Positions 8,607 to 17,269 of a DNA stretch of 64,000 nt are shown here, piece after piece (position 1 is the first letter of the stretch; every line of letters starts with the position of its first letter). The notes under the pieces are model-generated. The model saw only the letters and a list, made by a program, of their open reading frames with translations, was not told where the DNA came from and did no database searches. This DNA is from Bacillota bacterium (GTDB taxonomy: Bacteria > Bacillota > Clostridia > Acetivibrionales > DTU013): positions 1-64,000 of the forward strand of contig JAEZCO010000118.1 of NCBI GenBank assembly GCA_023433505.1, read 5' to 3'. A program made the translations under genes and the position numbers.

Positions 8607-10517
8607 ATGAAAGAGTACTCGGTCACGATATTACCGGAAAACACAATAGTGCAGGTCACGAGCGGTACCAATCTATTAATGGCTGCAAAAAAAGCCGGTG
8701 TAGATATTGAAAGCCCCTGCGGCGGAAACGGTACCTGCGGTAAATGTGCTGTCAAGGTGGTAGAAGGCGACCCGGGTGTTGTCGATGTATCACATCTCCC
8801 CGAAGAATTGAAGAGCCTGGGACTTGTCCCGGCATGCAAGGTAAAAGTGAATGGGGATATGGTTGTTGAGGTACCGGGCTTTTCAAGGCTGACGAAGCAT
8901 AAAGTGGTGCTGGGTACCAAAAAGACCAAATTTGAAAAGGAAAATGATTATTTTTCCTTCAACCCTGTGAACCCTTTGTCAAAAAAGCTGCATATCAAGC
9001 TTGAGAAACCCGAGGCCAGCGATTGCATCAATGACCTTGACCGGCTGAAAACAGCCCTGAACAAGCAGTTTGGAATAACGAACCCGAACATTGGACTCAC
9101 GGCTTTGAGACAGCTTCCCAATGCATTGCGGCAGGGGAATTGGGAAGTTACACTGACAATTGTAGACACAAACCAAAGGACTGAAATAATGAGAGCGGAG
9201 CCGGGGATCTCTTCCATGCCGGCTTACGGAATGGCTGTGGATATAGGAACAACAACAGTGGTAGTAAATTTGTTGGATCTGGAGAAAGGTACTGTTATAG
9301 GCCGTTCCGGAACCTATAATAAGCAATCCGTATACGGCTCCGATGTAATTTCCAGAATCATTTATTCAGAGGAGAATCACGATGGCGAAGAGCTGCTTCA
9401 AAAAGCAGTCACCGGCACGATTAACCAACTGGCAGATGAGCTTCTGAAGACTTACGGCGTAAGCAGAGAAGAGATATCCGTCATGGTATGCGCGGGCAAT
9501 ACGGTAATGATGCATTTGTTCATGAAGGTTTCCGCATCCTATTTGCGGCTGGAGCCTTATGTTCCGGGAGCAGTAAGCTTTCCGGAATTGAAGGCCGCGG
9601 AACTTGGGCTATCTCTCAATCCCGATGCAGTCATTGTCACAGTACCTTCTGTTGCCAGCTACGTTGGCGGAGATATTACGGCAGGAGTTCTGTCCACTTT
9701 GATCAACAGATCCGATAAACTTACGCTGTTCATTGATGTGGGGACAAACGGTGAGCTGGTTTTGGGAAACAGTGACTGGCTGGTAACCTGCTCCTGCTCC
9801 GCAGGACCTGCTTTTGAAGGCTCAGGCATCAGCTGCGGCATGCGGGCTATGGATGGCGCCATTGATTGGATTGCCATTGACAGCAAGACCCTTGAGGTAA
9901 GCTGCAGGACCATCGGTGATACAAAGCCTCAGGGCATTTGCGGATCAGGGCTGATCTATTCGTTGTCCGAAATGATGGATGCAGGGATCATTGACAGGGC
10001 AGGACAAATCATCCGCAAAAATTCTCCAAGATTAAGGGGAGGCACCGGCGGCGCCGAATATGTCCTGGTTTATGCAGAAGACAGCGGCAGCGGTCAGGAT
10101 ATTGTCATCACCGAAGGCGATATCAAAAACCTGCTCAGAGCAAAAGGCGCTATATTTGCAGGAATACGGACAATGCTGCAACAGCTTCAACTGGATGTGG
10201 ACGTCATTGAGCGGGTTTATATTGCCGGCGGTTTCGGAAATTATATTAACATTACAGATGCTGTAAATATTGGCATGCTGCCTGATCTGCCCACGGAGAA
10301 ATACGAGTATGTGGGCAATAGCTGCATACAGGGAGCCATGCTGGTGCTTTTATGCCGTGAAGCGCTCCGGGAGGCGGAAGAACTTGCCGCAAAAATGACA
10401 TATATTGAGCTCTCGGTGGGTAATTTATTCATGGACGAGTTTATTTCGGCAGTTTTTATTCCCCACACGGACTTGAATCTTTTCCCTTCCGTAATGCGGC
10501 AGGGAAAAAAGAGTTAG
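8607..10517 (+). CDS. acsV: Reductive activator of the corrinoid/iron-sulfur protein (RACo, AcsV)
   Basis: This 636-residue protein uses ATP and low-potential electrons to bring inactive Co(II) CFeSP back to Co(I). The N-terminal [2Fe-2S] ferredoxin domain has Cys38, Cys44, Cys47 and Cys77 in the plant-type pattern (CGGNGTCGKC). A linker is followed by an ASKHA-type ATPase domain that opens with MAVDIGTTTVVV near residue 209 and has a second phosphate motif DVGTNGEL. The cysteine-bearing SCSCSAGPAFEG segment is in the same domain. It corresponds to orf7 of the Moorella cluster. Its position between acsC and acsD, its substrate genes, supports the call. AGAGGAAG precedes the ATG. Confidence 0.93.
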   Translation: MKEYSVTILPENTIVQVTSGTNLLMAAKKAGVDIESPCGGNGTCGKCAVKVVEGDPGVVDVSHLPEELKSLGLVPACKVKVNGDMVVEVPGFSRLTKHKVVLGTKKTKFEKENDYFSFNPVNPLSKKLHIKLEKPEASDCINDLDRLKTALNKQFGITNPNIGLTALRQLPNALRQGNWEVTLTIVDTNQRTEIMRAEPGISSMPAYGMAVDIGTTTVVVNLLDLEKGTVIGRSGTYNKQSVYGSDVISRIIYSEENHDGEELLQKAVTGTINQLADELLKTYGVSREEISVMVCAGNTVMMHLFMKVSASYLRLEPYVPGAVSFPELKAAELGLSLNPDAVIVTVPSVASYVGGDITAGVLSTLINRSDKLTLFIDVGTNGELVLGNSDWLVTCSCSAGPAFEGSGISCGMRAMDGAIDWIAIDSKTLEVSCRTIGDTKPQGICGSGLIYSLSEMMDAGIIDRAGQIIRKNSPRLRGGTGGAEYVLVYAEDSGSGQDIVITEGDIKNLLRAKGAIFAGIRTMLQQLQLDVDVIERVYIAGGFGNYINITDAVNIGMLPDLPTEKYEYVGNSCIQGAMLVLLCREALREAEELAAKMTYIELSVGNLFMDEFISAVFIPHTDLNLFPSVMRQGKKS

Positions 10518-10571
10518 CCGCATAGTAATGCAGCGAAGCAACCGGCTGGAATTCGATGTTTAGGAGGACTT

Positions 10572-11327
10572 ATGGCAATACAGATAGCAGTGGCAGGAAA
10601 GGGAGGGACGGGAAAAACAACATTTTGCGCGTTGTTGATCCGTTATCTCATTGAAAAAGGAAAGGTACCGGTTCTGGCAGTCGATGCCGACGCTAATGCC
10701 AATCTCAATGAAGCCCTGGGCTTGAAGCTGGAATCGGAGACGGTATCCGAGCTTATAGCGAAGACAAAGGACCTTCACGGTATTCCGGAGGGAATGTCCC
10801 AGGAAACATACATTGAGTACAAGCTCAATGCGTCCCTTGCAGAAGGCAAAAATGTGGACCTTTTGGTCATGGGCGGCCCCGACGGCCCCGGCTGTTTTTG
10901 CTTTCCCAACAACCTGCTGCGCAAATACCTGGATAACCTTACCAAGGGCTACGAATATATAGTAATGGATAATGAAGCGGGTCTTGAGCATATAAGCAGA
11001 AGGACCACCCAGGATGTGGACCATTTGTTTGTAGTCAGCGACAGCTCCGCACGGTCCGTCCGCTCGGCGGGAAGAGTCAATGAACTTGTGAAGCAGATCA
11101 AAACCAAGGTAAAAAACATTTATCTGATTTTGACAAAAGCGTCCCAGCAGGATGTTGAAATTCTCAGGGAAGAAATCGAAAAGACCGGACTGAAGCTTGC
11201 AGGAATCATTCCTGCCGATGCAGCAATAACGGAGTATGATATAAAAGGAAAGCCGCTTTTTGAACTGCCGGGCAGCTCGGAAGCGGTAAAAGCTGTTTAT
11301 GGTATATTGGATAAATTAAAGATTTAA
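10572..11327 (+). CDS. Second CooC/AcsF-type P-loop ATPase
   Basis: This 251-residue SIMIBI ATPase has the deviant Walker A motif GKGGTGKTT near the N-terminus and a Cys108-Phe-Cys110 pair where CooC proteins bind nickel. It is a paralogue of the gene at 1946, not a close copy: the region around the CXC differs (CFCFPNN against CYCRENT). Families of this type (AcsF, CooC2) have been linked to maturation of acetyl-CoA synthase or CODH. It is 54 bases after acsV and 17 bases before acsD, with TAGGAGG before the ATG. The presence of two such ATPases suggests that each serves a different nickel site, but which serves which is inference. Confidence 0.85.
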   Translation: MAIQIAVAGKGGTGKTTFCALLIRYLIEKGKVPVLAVDADANANLNEALGLKLESETVSELIAKTKDLHGIPEGMSQETYIEYKLNASLAEGKNVDLLVMGGPDGPGCFCFPNNLLRKYLDNLTKGYEYIVMDNEAGLEHISRRTTQDVDHLFVVSDSSARSVRSAGRVNELVKQIKTKVKNIYLILTKASQQDVEILREEIEKTGLKLAGIIPADAAITEYDIKGKPLFELPGSSEAVKAVYGILDKLKI

Positions 11328-11344
11328 TACAGGGGGTATGAACA

Positions 11345-12319
11345 ATGCCAGTTCAAACAATTAAGGAAAGAAATACCGGAAAAGTAGCAGTTGTAACCAT
11401 TGGCGCAACGAAGGAACAGGGTGGGACAAGGACAAGCACCATCAGTGTGGGAGGAGAAGCAAGTCTGCCTTTCCTGCACTTTGAAGGGGAGGTTCCGCAC
11501 AAGCCTGTAGTTGCTATGGAAGTATACGACAGGGTACCTGACGAATGGAACGATGAGTTGAAGAATGCACTGGCAGGGGTGTTGGATAATCCGGCTGCCT
11601 GGGCAAAGAAATGCGTGGAGGAATTGGGCGCGGACATGATATTCCTCAGACTTTCAAGCGCTGATCCCGAGCTTGGAAACAGTTCTGCAGAAGAATGCAT
11701 TAAGACGGTAAAAGATGTCCTTGCGGCCGTTGGTGTTCCTATTGCCGTACTGGGCTGCGGTATCAATGAAGTTGACAACAAGGTCATCGCCGCTGTCGCT
11801 GAAGCTTGCGCCGGAGAAAATCTTCTGCTGGGCAATGCAACACAGGAGAATTACAATACAATTGCCGCTGCGTGCATGGTACACAAGCATACACTGATTG
11901 CACAATCACCATTGGATATTAATATCTGCAAGCAATTGTGCATACTCATCAGTGAGATGGGACTGCCTCTTGACAGGGTAGTCATCGACCCCAGCATCGG
12001 CGGATTGGGTTATGGGATAGAATATGCCTATTCCATTCAGGAAAGAGGAAGGCTTGGCGCTTTGCAGGGCGACAAGATGCTGGCAATGCCCGTGCTTGGG
12101 ACCATAGGATTTGAAGCGTGGAAAGCCAAGGAAGCAAATGTCGGCGCAGATGAATTCCCGGGATGGGGAGAGCAGGCGGAAAGAGGCATCCTTTGGGAAG
12201 CTACCACTGCTTCAGCACTTCTGCAGGCGGGGATGGACATCCTTGTTATGAGGCATCCTGAGGCTGTCAGGCTTGTAAACAAGAACATCGCGGAGTTGAT
12301 GGTTCCTAATCAGATATAA
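11345..12319 (+). CDS. acsD: Corrinoid/iron-sulfur protein small subunit
   Basis: This 324-residue TIM-barrel protein is the partner of AcsC; the pair holds the cobamide at their interface during methyl transfer. The N-terminal part (KPVVAMEVYDRVPDEW) and the core around AVLGCGINEVDN and VIDPSIGGLGYGIEY are typical of AcsD. Its length is that of the family. AGGGGG lies nine bases before the ATG. Unlike Moorella, where acsC and acsD are close together, here acsV and the CooC-like ATPase lie between them, so the two subunits depend on a shared long transcript for balance. Confidence 0.95.
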   Translation: MPVQTIKERNTGKVAVVTIGATKEQGGTRTSTISVGGEASLPFLHFEGEVPHKPVVAMEVYDRVPDEWNDELKNALAGVLDNPAAWAKKCVEELGADMIFLRLSSADPELGNSSAEECIKTVKDVLAAVGVPIAVLGCGINEVDNKVIAAVAEACAGENLLLGNATQENYNTIAAACMVHKHTLIAQSPLDINICKQLCILISEMGLPLDRVVIDPSIGGLGYGIEYAYSIQERGRLGALQGDKMLAMPVLGTIGFEAWKAKEANVGADEFPGWGEQAERGILWEATTASALLQAGMDILVMRHPEAVRLVNKNIAELMVPNQI

Positions 12320-12353
12320 TCGAACAACGTCACGTTTAGGCGTGGCCCACGAA

Positions 12354-12382
12354 GTGTAGCGCAGGGCGAATTCATTTCGCCC
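12354..12382. repeat. Short palindrome in the acsD-acsE gap
   Basis: GGGCGAA (12364-12370) and TTCGCCC (12376-12382) form a 7-bp hairpin with a 5-base loop, preceded by TGTAGCG. It resembles a half of an R-family element. The 140-base gap also contains a CACG/CGTG pairing near 12330. No T-run follows, so read-through into acsE is expected. Confidence 0.45.
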
Positions 12383-12459
12383 GCAGCGAGGGGGTATGGG
12401 GCATGCCTCCATTGGAAATTGGATAAAAATTAAAAAATAAATAGAGGGAGATAAATCAA

Positions 12460-13257
12460 ATGGAAATTATCGGCGAAAGAATTAATGGTATGTTCAAGGA
12501 CATAAAGCAGGCAATTATTGCCAAGGACAAAGGTCCTGTCCAGGAATGGGCCATCAAGCAAACGGAAAACGGAGCTACCTGGCTTGATGTTAATACCGGC
12601 GCCAGCGCTGAAGATCAGATGGCCGCAATGAAATGGCTTATTGAAACCGTGCAGGAGGTTGTTGATACTCCTTTGGCACTGGATTCCACAAACTATGACA
12701 TTATCGAAGAAGGACTGAAGCTTTGCAAAAGACCTGCCCTGATTAATTCCTGCCATGCGGACAGATACAAAATTGAAAGAGTATTTCCTATGGCCGTTAA
12801 GTACAACGCCAAGGTTATCGGACTTGCAATGAGTGAAGAATCCGGCATACCCAAAAATGCGGAAAACAGAGTTGCACTGGCCATGGAGCTTGTGGCAGCC
12901 GCCGATGAGTTTGGACTTCCTCTGGAGGACCTTTACATCGACCCCCTGATACTTCCTGTAAATGTAGCACAGGACCATGGCGTAGAAGCAATGGAAACCA
13001 TCCGGCAGGTCAAATTTCTTTCCGATCCTGCTCCCAAGACGGTAGTCGGCTTGTCAAACATTTCCCAGAGATGCGCCAACAGGAAGCTTATCAACAGAAC
13101 CATGCTTGTAATGCTGATGGCCTGCGGACTTGATGCGGCCATTGCAGACGCCAACGACGACGAACTCATGGATGCGGCAGCTACGGCAAGAGTCCTGATG
13201 AACAAGGAAATCTACTGCGATTCCTATGTAAGCCTGTTCAAATCAAAGAAATATTAA
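12460..13257 (+). CDS. acsE: Methyltetrahydrofolate:corrinoid/iron-sulfur protein methyltransferase
   Basis: This 265-residue TIM-barrel enzyme transfers the methyl group of 5-methyltetrahydrofolate to Co(I) of AcsCD, linking the folate branch to the carbonyl branch. The pterin-site residues known from Moorella MeTr are present: Asp75 in PLALDS, Asn96 in LINS, the Asp near 161 in YIDP, and the Asn near 200 in GLSNIS. GAGGGAG precedes the ATG. It is the last gene of the operon, followed by a clear terminator. It is a paralogue of the divergent gene at 191-991; this copy is the better AcsE candidate because of its operon position. Confidence 0.95.
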   Translation: MEIIGERINGMFKDIKQAIIAKDKGPVQEWAIKQTENGATWLDVNTGASAEDQMAAMKWLIETVQEVVDTPLALDSTNYDIIEEGLKLCKRPALINSCHADRYKIERVFPMAVKYNAKVIGLAMSEESGIPKNAENRVALAMELVAAADEFGLPLEDLYIDPLILPVNVAQDHGVEAMETIRQVKFLSDPAPKTVVGLSNISQRCANRKLINRTMLVMLMACGLDAAIADANDDELMDAAATARVLMNKEIYCDSYVSLFKSKKY

Positions 13258-13298
13258 TTTAAATCACGGGTCAGGATATCTTCGACCGCACGTTACAC

Positions 13299-13349
13299 GA
13301 ATAAAGCTTAATCTGCAGACAAATGCTGTGGGTTAGGCTTTTATTTTTT
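13299..13349 (+). terminator. Terminator of the acs operon
   Basis: A long imperfect stem pairs AATAAAGCTTAATCTGCAG with CTGTGGGTTAGGCTTTTATT and runs into TTTTTT at about 13343-13348. It lies about 40 bases after the acsE stop and before the tetR promoter. Confidence 0.8.
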
Positions 13350-13383
13350 GACTTTATAGTAACGAAAATATTTTTGCAAGCTA

Positions 13384-13432
13384 TTGACCGAATCGGTTTA
13401 CGGTGGTATTATTACTATAAACCGAATCGGTC
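13384..13432 (+). promoter_or_regulatory. tetR promoter flanked by paired operator sites
   Basis: TTGACC (13384-13389) and TATTAT (13407-13412) are 17 bases apart. Two copies of a near-palindrome ACCGAATCGGT lie at 13386-13400 and 13418-13432 and are themselves arranged head to head as a 15-base inverted repeat. One overlaps the -35 box and the other covers the start region. This is the pattern of an autoregulating TetR repressor that would also control the downstream ABC genes. Confidence 0.75.
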
Positions 13433-13453
13433 GATGAATAGAGAGGTGGTTTT

Positions 13454-14113
13454 TTGGAGAAGTTTTTAAGCCTGCCGGAAGAAAAACAAAAAAAGATTAT
13501 TGATGCCGCATTTCGATGCTTTTCAGCAAATGGCTATAAAAAGGCATCCGTCAGCGACATCGCCGCAGCGGCAGGAATATCAAAAGCCATGGTATTTCAT
13601 TACTTTGGCACTAAAAAGGAATTATACTTTTATTTGATTGAGGTGTGCGGCAGCATCATCATGAAGGAAATGGAGGAGAAGTTTGATCCGACGGTTGCTG
13701 ATTTTTTTGACCGGATCAGGCTTTCCTCCAGGATTGAAATGGCGGTAATAAAAAAACACCCTGCACTCCTGGCTTTTATCACCAGTGCGTTTTTTGAAAA
13801 TGATGAGGAAATAAGAGAGGACAAAAAAGCTATTTTTGCCAAGGGTGACGATTTTAGAAATAAAATTGCTTTTGACGGCATGGATTATTCAAAATTTAAA
13901 GAGGGCATTGATTTGAAGCTCTTTATGAAGATGCTTGTGTGGATTGCAGAAGGGTATACAAATCAAATTCCACTGGAGGAGGAAGCGGATTTTGACGCAT
14001 TATTTGCAGAATTCGATCAATGCCTGGATATGCTGAAAAACAACTTCTATAAAGAGGAATATTTGCACAAAGATAACAATGAAAACAGCAAAAAGCATGA
14101 TTTGCCGGAGTAA
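13454..14113 (+). CDS. TetR family transcriptional repressor
   Basis: This 219-residue regulator has the N-terminal TetR helix-turn-helix (ASVSDIAAAAGISKAMVFHY, about residues 31-50) and a variable C-terminal ligand-binding domain. The start is a TTG at 13454 with GAGAGGTGG five bases upstream; no closer ATG gives the full HTH. It is the first gene of a unit with the ABC ATPase and two permeases, 31 bases before the ATPase start. The paired operators at its own promoter imply autoregulation. The inducer is unknown; drugs, bile salts or antimicrobial peptides are usual for this arrangement. Confidence 0.9.
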   Translation: MEKFLSLPEEKQKKIIDAAFRCFSANGYKKASVSDIAAAAGISKAMVFHYFGTKKELYFYLIEVCGSIIMKEMEEKFDPTVADFFDRIRLSSRIEMAVIKKHPALLAFITSAFFENDEEIREDKKAIFAKGDDFRNKIAFDGMDYSKFKEGIDLKLFMKMLVWIAEGYTNQIPLEEEADFDALFAEFDQCLDMLKNNFYKEEYLHKDNNENSKKHDLPE

Positions 14114-14144
14114 GCTCGTAAATAGGACTTTAGGGGGGATAACA

Positions 14145-15026
14145 ATGAGTGTCATTGAAATAAAAAATCTTACAAAGCATTATGGGAAGGCAAGAGGCGT
14201 AATCAATGTCAATCTGAATGTGGAAGAGGGCGAGGTTTTCGGTTTTATAGGACCGAACGGGGCTGGAAAATCCACAACCATAAGGACCATGCTGGGACTT
14301 ATCTATCCCACCAGCGGCACTACGGCTATCTTCGGGAAGAATTGCACTGAATACCCCAAAATAAGGAAAGAGCTCGGATACTTGCCTTCAGAGGTGTTTT
14401 ACTATGATAACATGAAGGTGATGGACTTGCTGAAATATTCCGCCAGTTTTTATAAAAAGGACTGCACACGGAGGATACAGGAGCTTGCGGAGATCATGGA
14501 CCTTGATTTGAAAAAGAAGATAGACGACCTTTCCTTTGGCAATAAAAAGAAAGTGGGTATTGTACAAGGACTTCTTCACGAACCCAGGCTTATTATACTG
14601 GATGAGCCTACAAGCGGTCTGGACCCGTTGATGCAGCAGAAATTTTTTGACCTTATCGCGCAGGAGAATCAAAAGGGGGCAACGGTATTCTTTTCCTCCC
14701 ATATTTTAAGTGAAGTGCAGAGGATGTGCAACCGTGTTGCTTTTATCAAAGAGGGGAAAATAATCAAGCTTGAAAAGATGAGCACCCTTCAGGAAAACAA
14801 TTATAAGCGGATCAAGATCGAGGTAAAGTCAGGGATCGCAAAGGAAGCCTTCAGTGTCAACGGCGTCAGTGATTTCCAGGTCAAAGGCAATACGGCAAAC
14901 TTTATTTTCAAGGGAAACATCAACTCCATGATGAAGAAGCTTGCTGAAATCGATCTGCGCAATATATCTATCGAAGAGCCCGATTTGGAAGAGATCTTCA
15001 TGCATTATTATGCAAAGGAGGATTGA
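14145..15026 (+). CDS. ABC transporter ATP-binding protein
   Basis: This 293-residue ATPase has all nucleotide-binding motifs in order: Walker A GPNGAGKST near residue 38, a signature LSFGNKKKVG, Walker B LIILDEPTSGLDP and the switch histidine in SSHILSE. The C-terminal tail resembles the CcmA/BcrA-like drug-export subfamily. An in-frame ATG 22 codons upstream at 14079 lies inside tetR; the start at 14145 is chosen because AGGGGGG precedes it by about six bases. It works with the two ABC-2 permeases that follow; its stop overlaps the region of the next ribosome site. Confidence 0.92.
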   Translation: MSVIEIKNLTKHYGKARGVINVNLNVEEGEVFGFIGPNGAGKSTTIRTMLGLIYPTSGTTAIFGKNCTEYPKIRKELGYLPSEVFYYDNMKVMDLLKYSASFYKKDCTRRIQELAEIMDLDLKKKIDDLSFGNKKKVGIVQGLLHEPRLIILDEPTSGLDPLMQQKFFDLIAQENQKGATVFFSSHILSEVQRMCNRVAFIKEGKIIKLEKMSTLQENNYKRIKIEVKSGIAKEAFSVNGVSDFQVKGNTANFIFKGNINSMMKKLAEIDLRNISIEEPDLEEIFMHYYAKED

Positions 15027-15031
15027 GCAGT

Positions 15032-15835
15032 ATGAATATGTATTTCTACGAACTTAAGTCTTTGCGAAAATCGGCTGTTTTATGGCTGTGCGTCATAGTG
15101 GCTTTGGCTGCAATGTTCCTTTCCCTATATCCCGGTGTTGCAAAGGATGCAGTGGATTTCAAGGAATTGTTGGGCAACTATCCGGCAACTGTTCGGGCTA
15201 TGCTTGGGATAAACCTGGACTATATTACGTCACTTTTAGGGTTCTATTCCATGGTATTTTCCTTTATTTCACTCTGTGGTGCAATCCAGGCCATGAATCT
15301 GGGCGTTTCCATACTTTCGAAGGAAACACGGGAGCGTACGGCGGATTTTCTTCTTGCAAAGCCGGTATCAAGAAAAGCGATTGTCAGTGCAAAGCTACTG
15401 GCGGCCTTAACGGTGGTACTTGCCGCAAACATCGTCTTCAATGCTGTGGCAATGATTATGGCCAACACTGTCAAGACGGCTGATTATAGCGGAAAGTTGT
15501 TCTTAATGATCAATCTTACACTGTTATTTATCCAGCTCATTTTCCTTGCAGTTGGTGTGGTGGTGTCGGTGTTTTTTAAAAGGCTGAAAGCTGTATTGCC
15601 CGTGTCTCTTGGCTTTGTTTTCGGCCTCTATATGGCGGGCGCGCTGCTTGCGACCGGCAAAGACGACGATGTGGCGCGTTTTGTTTCGCCTTTCAGGTAC
15701 TTTGATATTTCCTATATCATAAAAAATGCAGGCTATGAGACAACGTACCTGATCGCCGGCGCAAGCATTGTCTTTGCAGCAACCGTTGCAACCTATATTA
15801 TTTATGTCAATAAGGATATTCATGCCGTAAACTGA
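15032..15835 (+). CDS. ABC-2 type transporter permease, first of two
   Basis: This 267-residue membrane protein has about six hydrophobic segments, including one near residues 15-35 and a last one near residues 240-260. It shows the short conserved pattern STLSKETRERTADFLLAKPVSR-like (here ILSKETRERTADFL...KPVSR) that marks the coupling helix of ABC-2 permeases. The ATG at 15032 is preferred over an in-frame TTG at 15023, because AAAGGAGG (15014-15021) abuts the TTG. It shares that KPVSR pattern with the next gene and the two likely form a heterodimeric exporter pore. Confidence 0.88.
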   Translation: MNMYFYELKSLRKSAVLWLCVIVALAAMFLSLYPGVAKDAVDFKELLGNYPATVRAMLGINLDYITSLLGFYSMVFSFISLCGAIQAMNLGVSILSKETRERTADFLLAKPVSRKAIVSAKLLAALTVVLAANIVFNAVAMIMANTVKTADYSGKLFLMINLTLLFIQLIFLAVGVVVSVFFKRLKAVLPVSLGFVFGLYMAGALLATGKDDDVARFVSPFRYFDISYIIKNAGYETTYLIAGASIVFAATVATYIIYVNKDIHAVN

Positions 15836-15887
15836 GACTGCTGCCTGATTCGAATTCTTTATGGGACAATACAAGGAGGGTTTGATT

Positions 15888-16682
15888 ATGAATATTTTGC
15901 TAAGAGAACTCAGGGCTAACCGAAAAGCCTTGATTATATGGAGCATATGCATGTTTTTGGGGGTATTGAGCGGCATGACCAAGTACACGGCATATTCCTC
16001 CGGCGGCGCCGGCAATGAAATTTTCAGCAAAATGCCGTATACACTGAGAGCCTTGTTGGGAATCGGTTCCTTTGACGTTACAACCATGAGCGGGTTCTTT
16101 GCGTTTTTATTCCCTTTTCTTGAGCTTGCCGTTGCAATTCATGCAGTGCTGCTGGGAAGCGGTATTATGGCAAAAGAGGAACGGGACAAGACAACGGAGT
16201 TTTTGATGATCAAGCCCGTATCCCGGTCGGAAATAATTACTTCCAAGTTATTGGCTGCACTGATCAATGTCATCATTATCAACATTGTTACCCTATTTTC
16301 CTCCATCGTCATGGTTGGCGCGTATAACAAAGGAAAAGACGTATCCGGAGAGGTAGCAACGTTTATGTTGAGCATGTTTGTTGTTCAACTGATCTTCCTG
16401 TCGCTGGGGGCAGCGCTTTCAGCCTTTATGCGGAACCCGAAATCCTCGGGGTCCATTGCAGCCGGTATATTGTTCTGTGCTTATATAATATCCAAGGTAA
16501 CGGATTTAACGGATCGGCTCAATGCTTTGAACCTGCTTTCACCCTTTAAATATTTCAGCTATACAAGGATTGTCGACGGAGACGGTTTGAATCTTGTGGT
16601 CACAATTCTATCGATTTTGCTCGTCGCGGCTTTTTCAGTTCTGACGTACTTCTTCTACCGGAGCCGGGATTTAAAGGTTTGA
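15888..16682 (+). CDS. ABC-2 type transporter permease, second of two
   Basis: This 264-residue protein has about six membrane segments and the motif MAKEERDKTTEFLMIKPVSR around residue 100, parallel to the previous permease. The pair is paralogous. The start at 15888 has AAGGAGGG seven bases upstream; an ATG at 15861 has no such site. It ends the tetR-ABC unit; no terminator is visible before the next promoter. Substrate unknown. Confidence 0.87.
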   Translation: MNILLRELRANRKALIIWSICMFLGVLSGMTKYTAYSSGGAGNEIFSKMPYTLRALLGIGSFDVTTMSGFFAFLFPFLELAVAIHAVLLGSGIMAKEERDKTTEFLMIKPVSRSEIITSKLLAALINVIIINIVTLFSSIVMVGAYNKGKDVSGEVATFMLSMFVVQLIFLSLGAALSAFMRNPKSSGSIAAGILFCAYIISKVTDLTDRLNALNLLSPFKYFSYTRIVDGDGLNLVVTILSILLVAAFSVLTYFFYRSRDLKV

Positions 16683-16711
16683 TGGGACCGGTAGTCATTG
16701 AAATACAAAGC

Positions 16712-16741
16712 TTGATGTTCGGAGACGATTCCTGATATAAT
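16712..16741 (+). promoter_or_regulatory. Promoter for the YbaK-like gene
   Basis: TTGATG (16712-16717) and TATAAT (16736-16741) are 18 bases apart, and the -10 box carries the extended TGN motif. It is 24 bases upstream of the proposed start. Confidence 0.55.
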
Positions 16742-16765
16742 TCTATTTAACAAACGATAAAGCGA

Positions 16766-17269
16766 GTGATCAATTTGGAAAAGCTTAAAACCAATGCGAT
16801 GCGGATTCTTGATAAAGCAGGAATTCCTTACGATACATTTACGTATGACTGCGGTGACGGTCTAATTGATGGTATTTCTGTGGCAAACAAAATCGGTCAG
16901 CCTGTCGAATATGTTTACAAAACACTTGTAACACAGGGGACAAGCAGGGAGTATTATGTTTTTATCATTCCGGTTGCGGAAGAACTGGATTTAAAAGCAG
17001 CTGCCAAGGCAGTCGGTGAAAAAGCAATAGGGATGATAAAAGTCGCAGACATCAATAAAGTGACAGGATATATCCGCGGAGGCTGTTCACCGGTTGGAAT
17101 GAAAAAAGAATATAAAACTGTGCTGGACAGTTCATGCAATTCGTTGGACCACATCATTATAAGCGCCGGAAAAATAGGCTATCAGGTCAAATTGGCTCCA
17201 AATGACCTGATGAAGCTTATCAAATGTAAAACGGAACGTATTGCATCTGCACAAACCGCCAATCAATGA
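16766..17269 (+). CDS. YbaK/EbsC family aminoacyl-tRNA deacylase
   Basis: This 167-residue protein matches the YbaK type of Cys-tRNA(Pro) deacylase, which removes cysteine mis-attached to tRNA-Pro by prolyl-tRNA synthetase. Family marks are KTNAMRILDKAGI at the N-terminus, the lysine in VYKTLV (the essential lysine of the family), and GYIRGGCSPVGMKK. The start is unclear: GTG at 16766 or TTG at 16775, the latter with a weak GAGTGA upstream. Its last seven bases overlap the end of the convergent hydrolase gene, which implies little room for a terminator between them. Confidence 0.88.
   Translation: MINLEKLKTNAMRILDKAGIPYDTFTYDCGDGLIDGISVANKIGQPVEYVYKTLVTQGTSREYYVFIIPVAEELDLKAAAKAVGEKAIGMIKVADINKVTGYIRGGCSPVGMKKEYKTVLDSSCNSLDHIIISAGKIGYQVKLAPNDLMKLIKCKTERIASAQTANQ

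Noticed and set aside
17263..17269. Frameshift or broken gene at the YbaK/hydrolase junction
   Set aside because: Both genes have complete domains and normal stops; they simply overlap tail to tail by seven bases.
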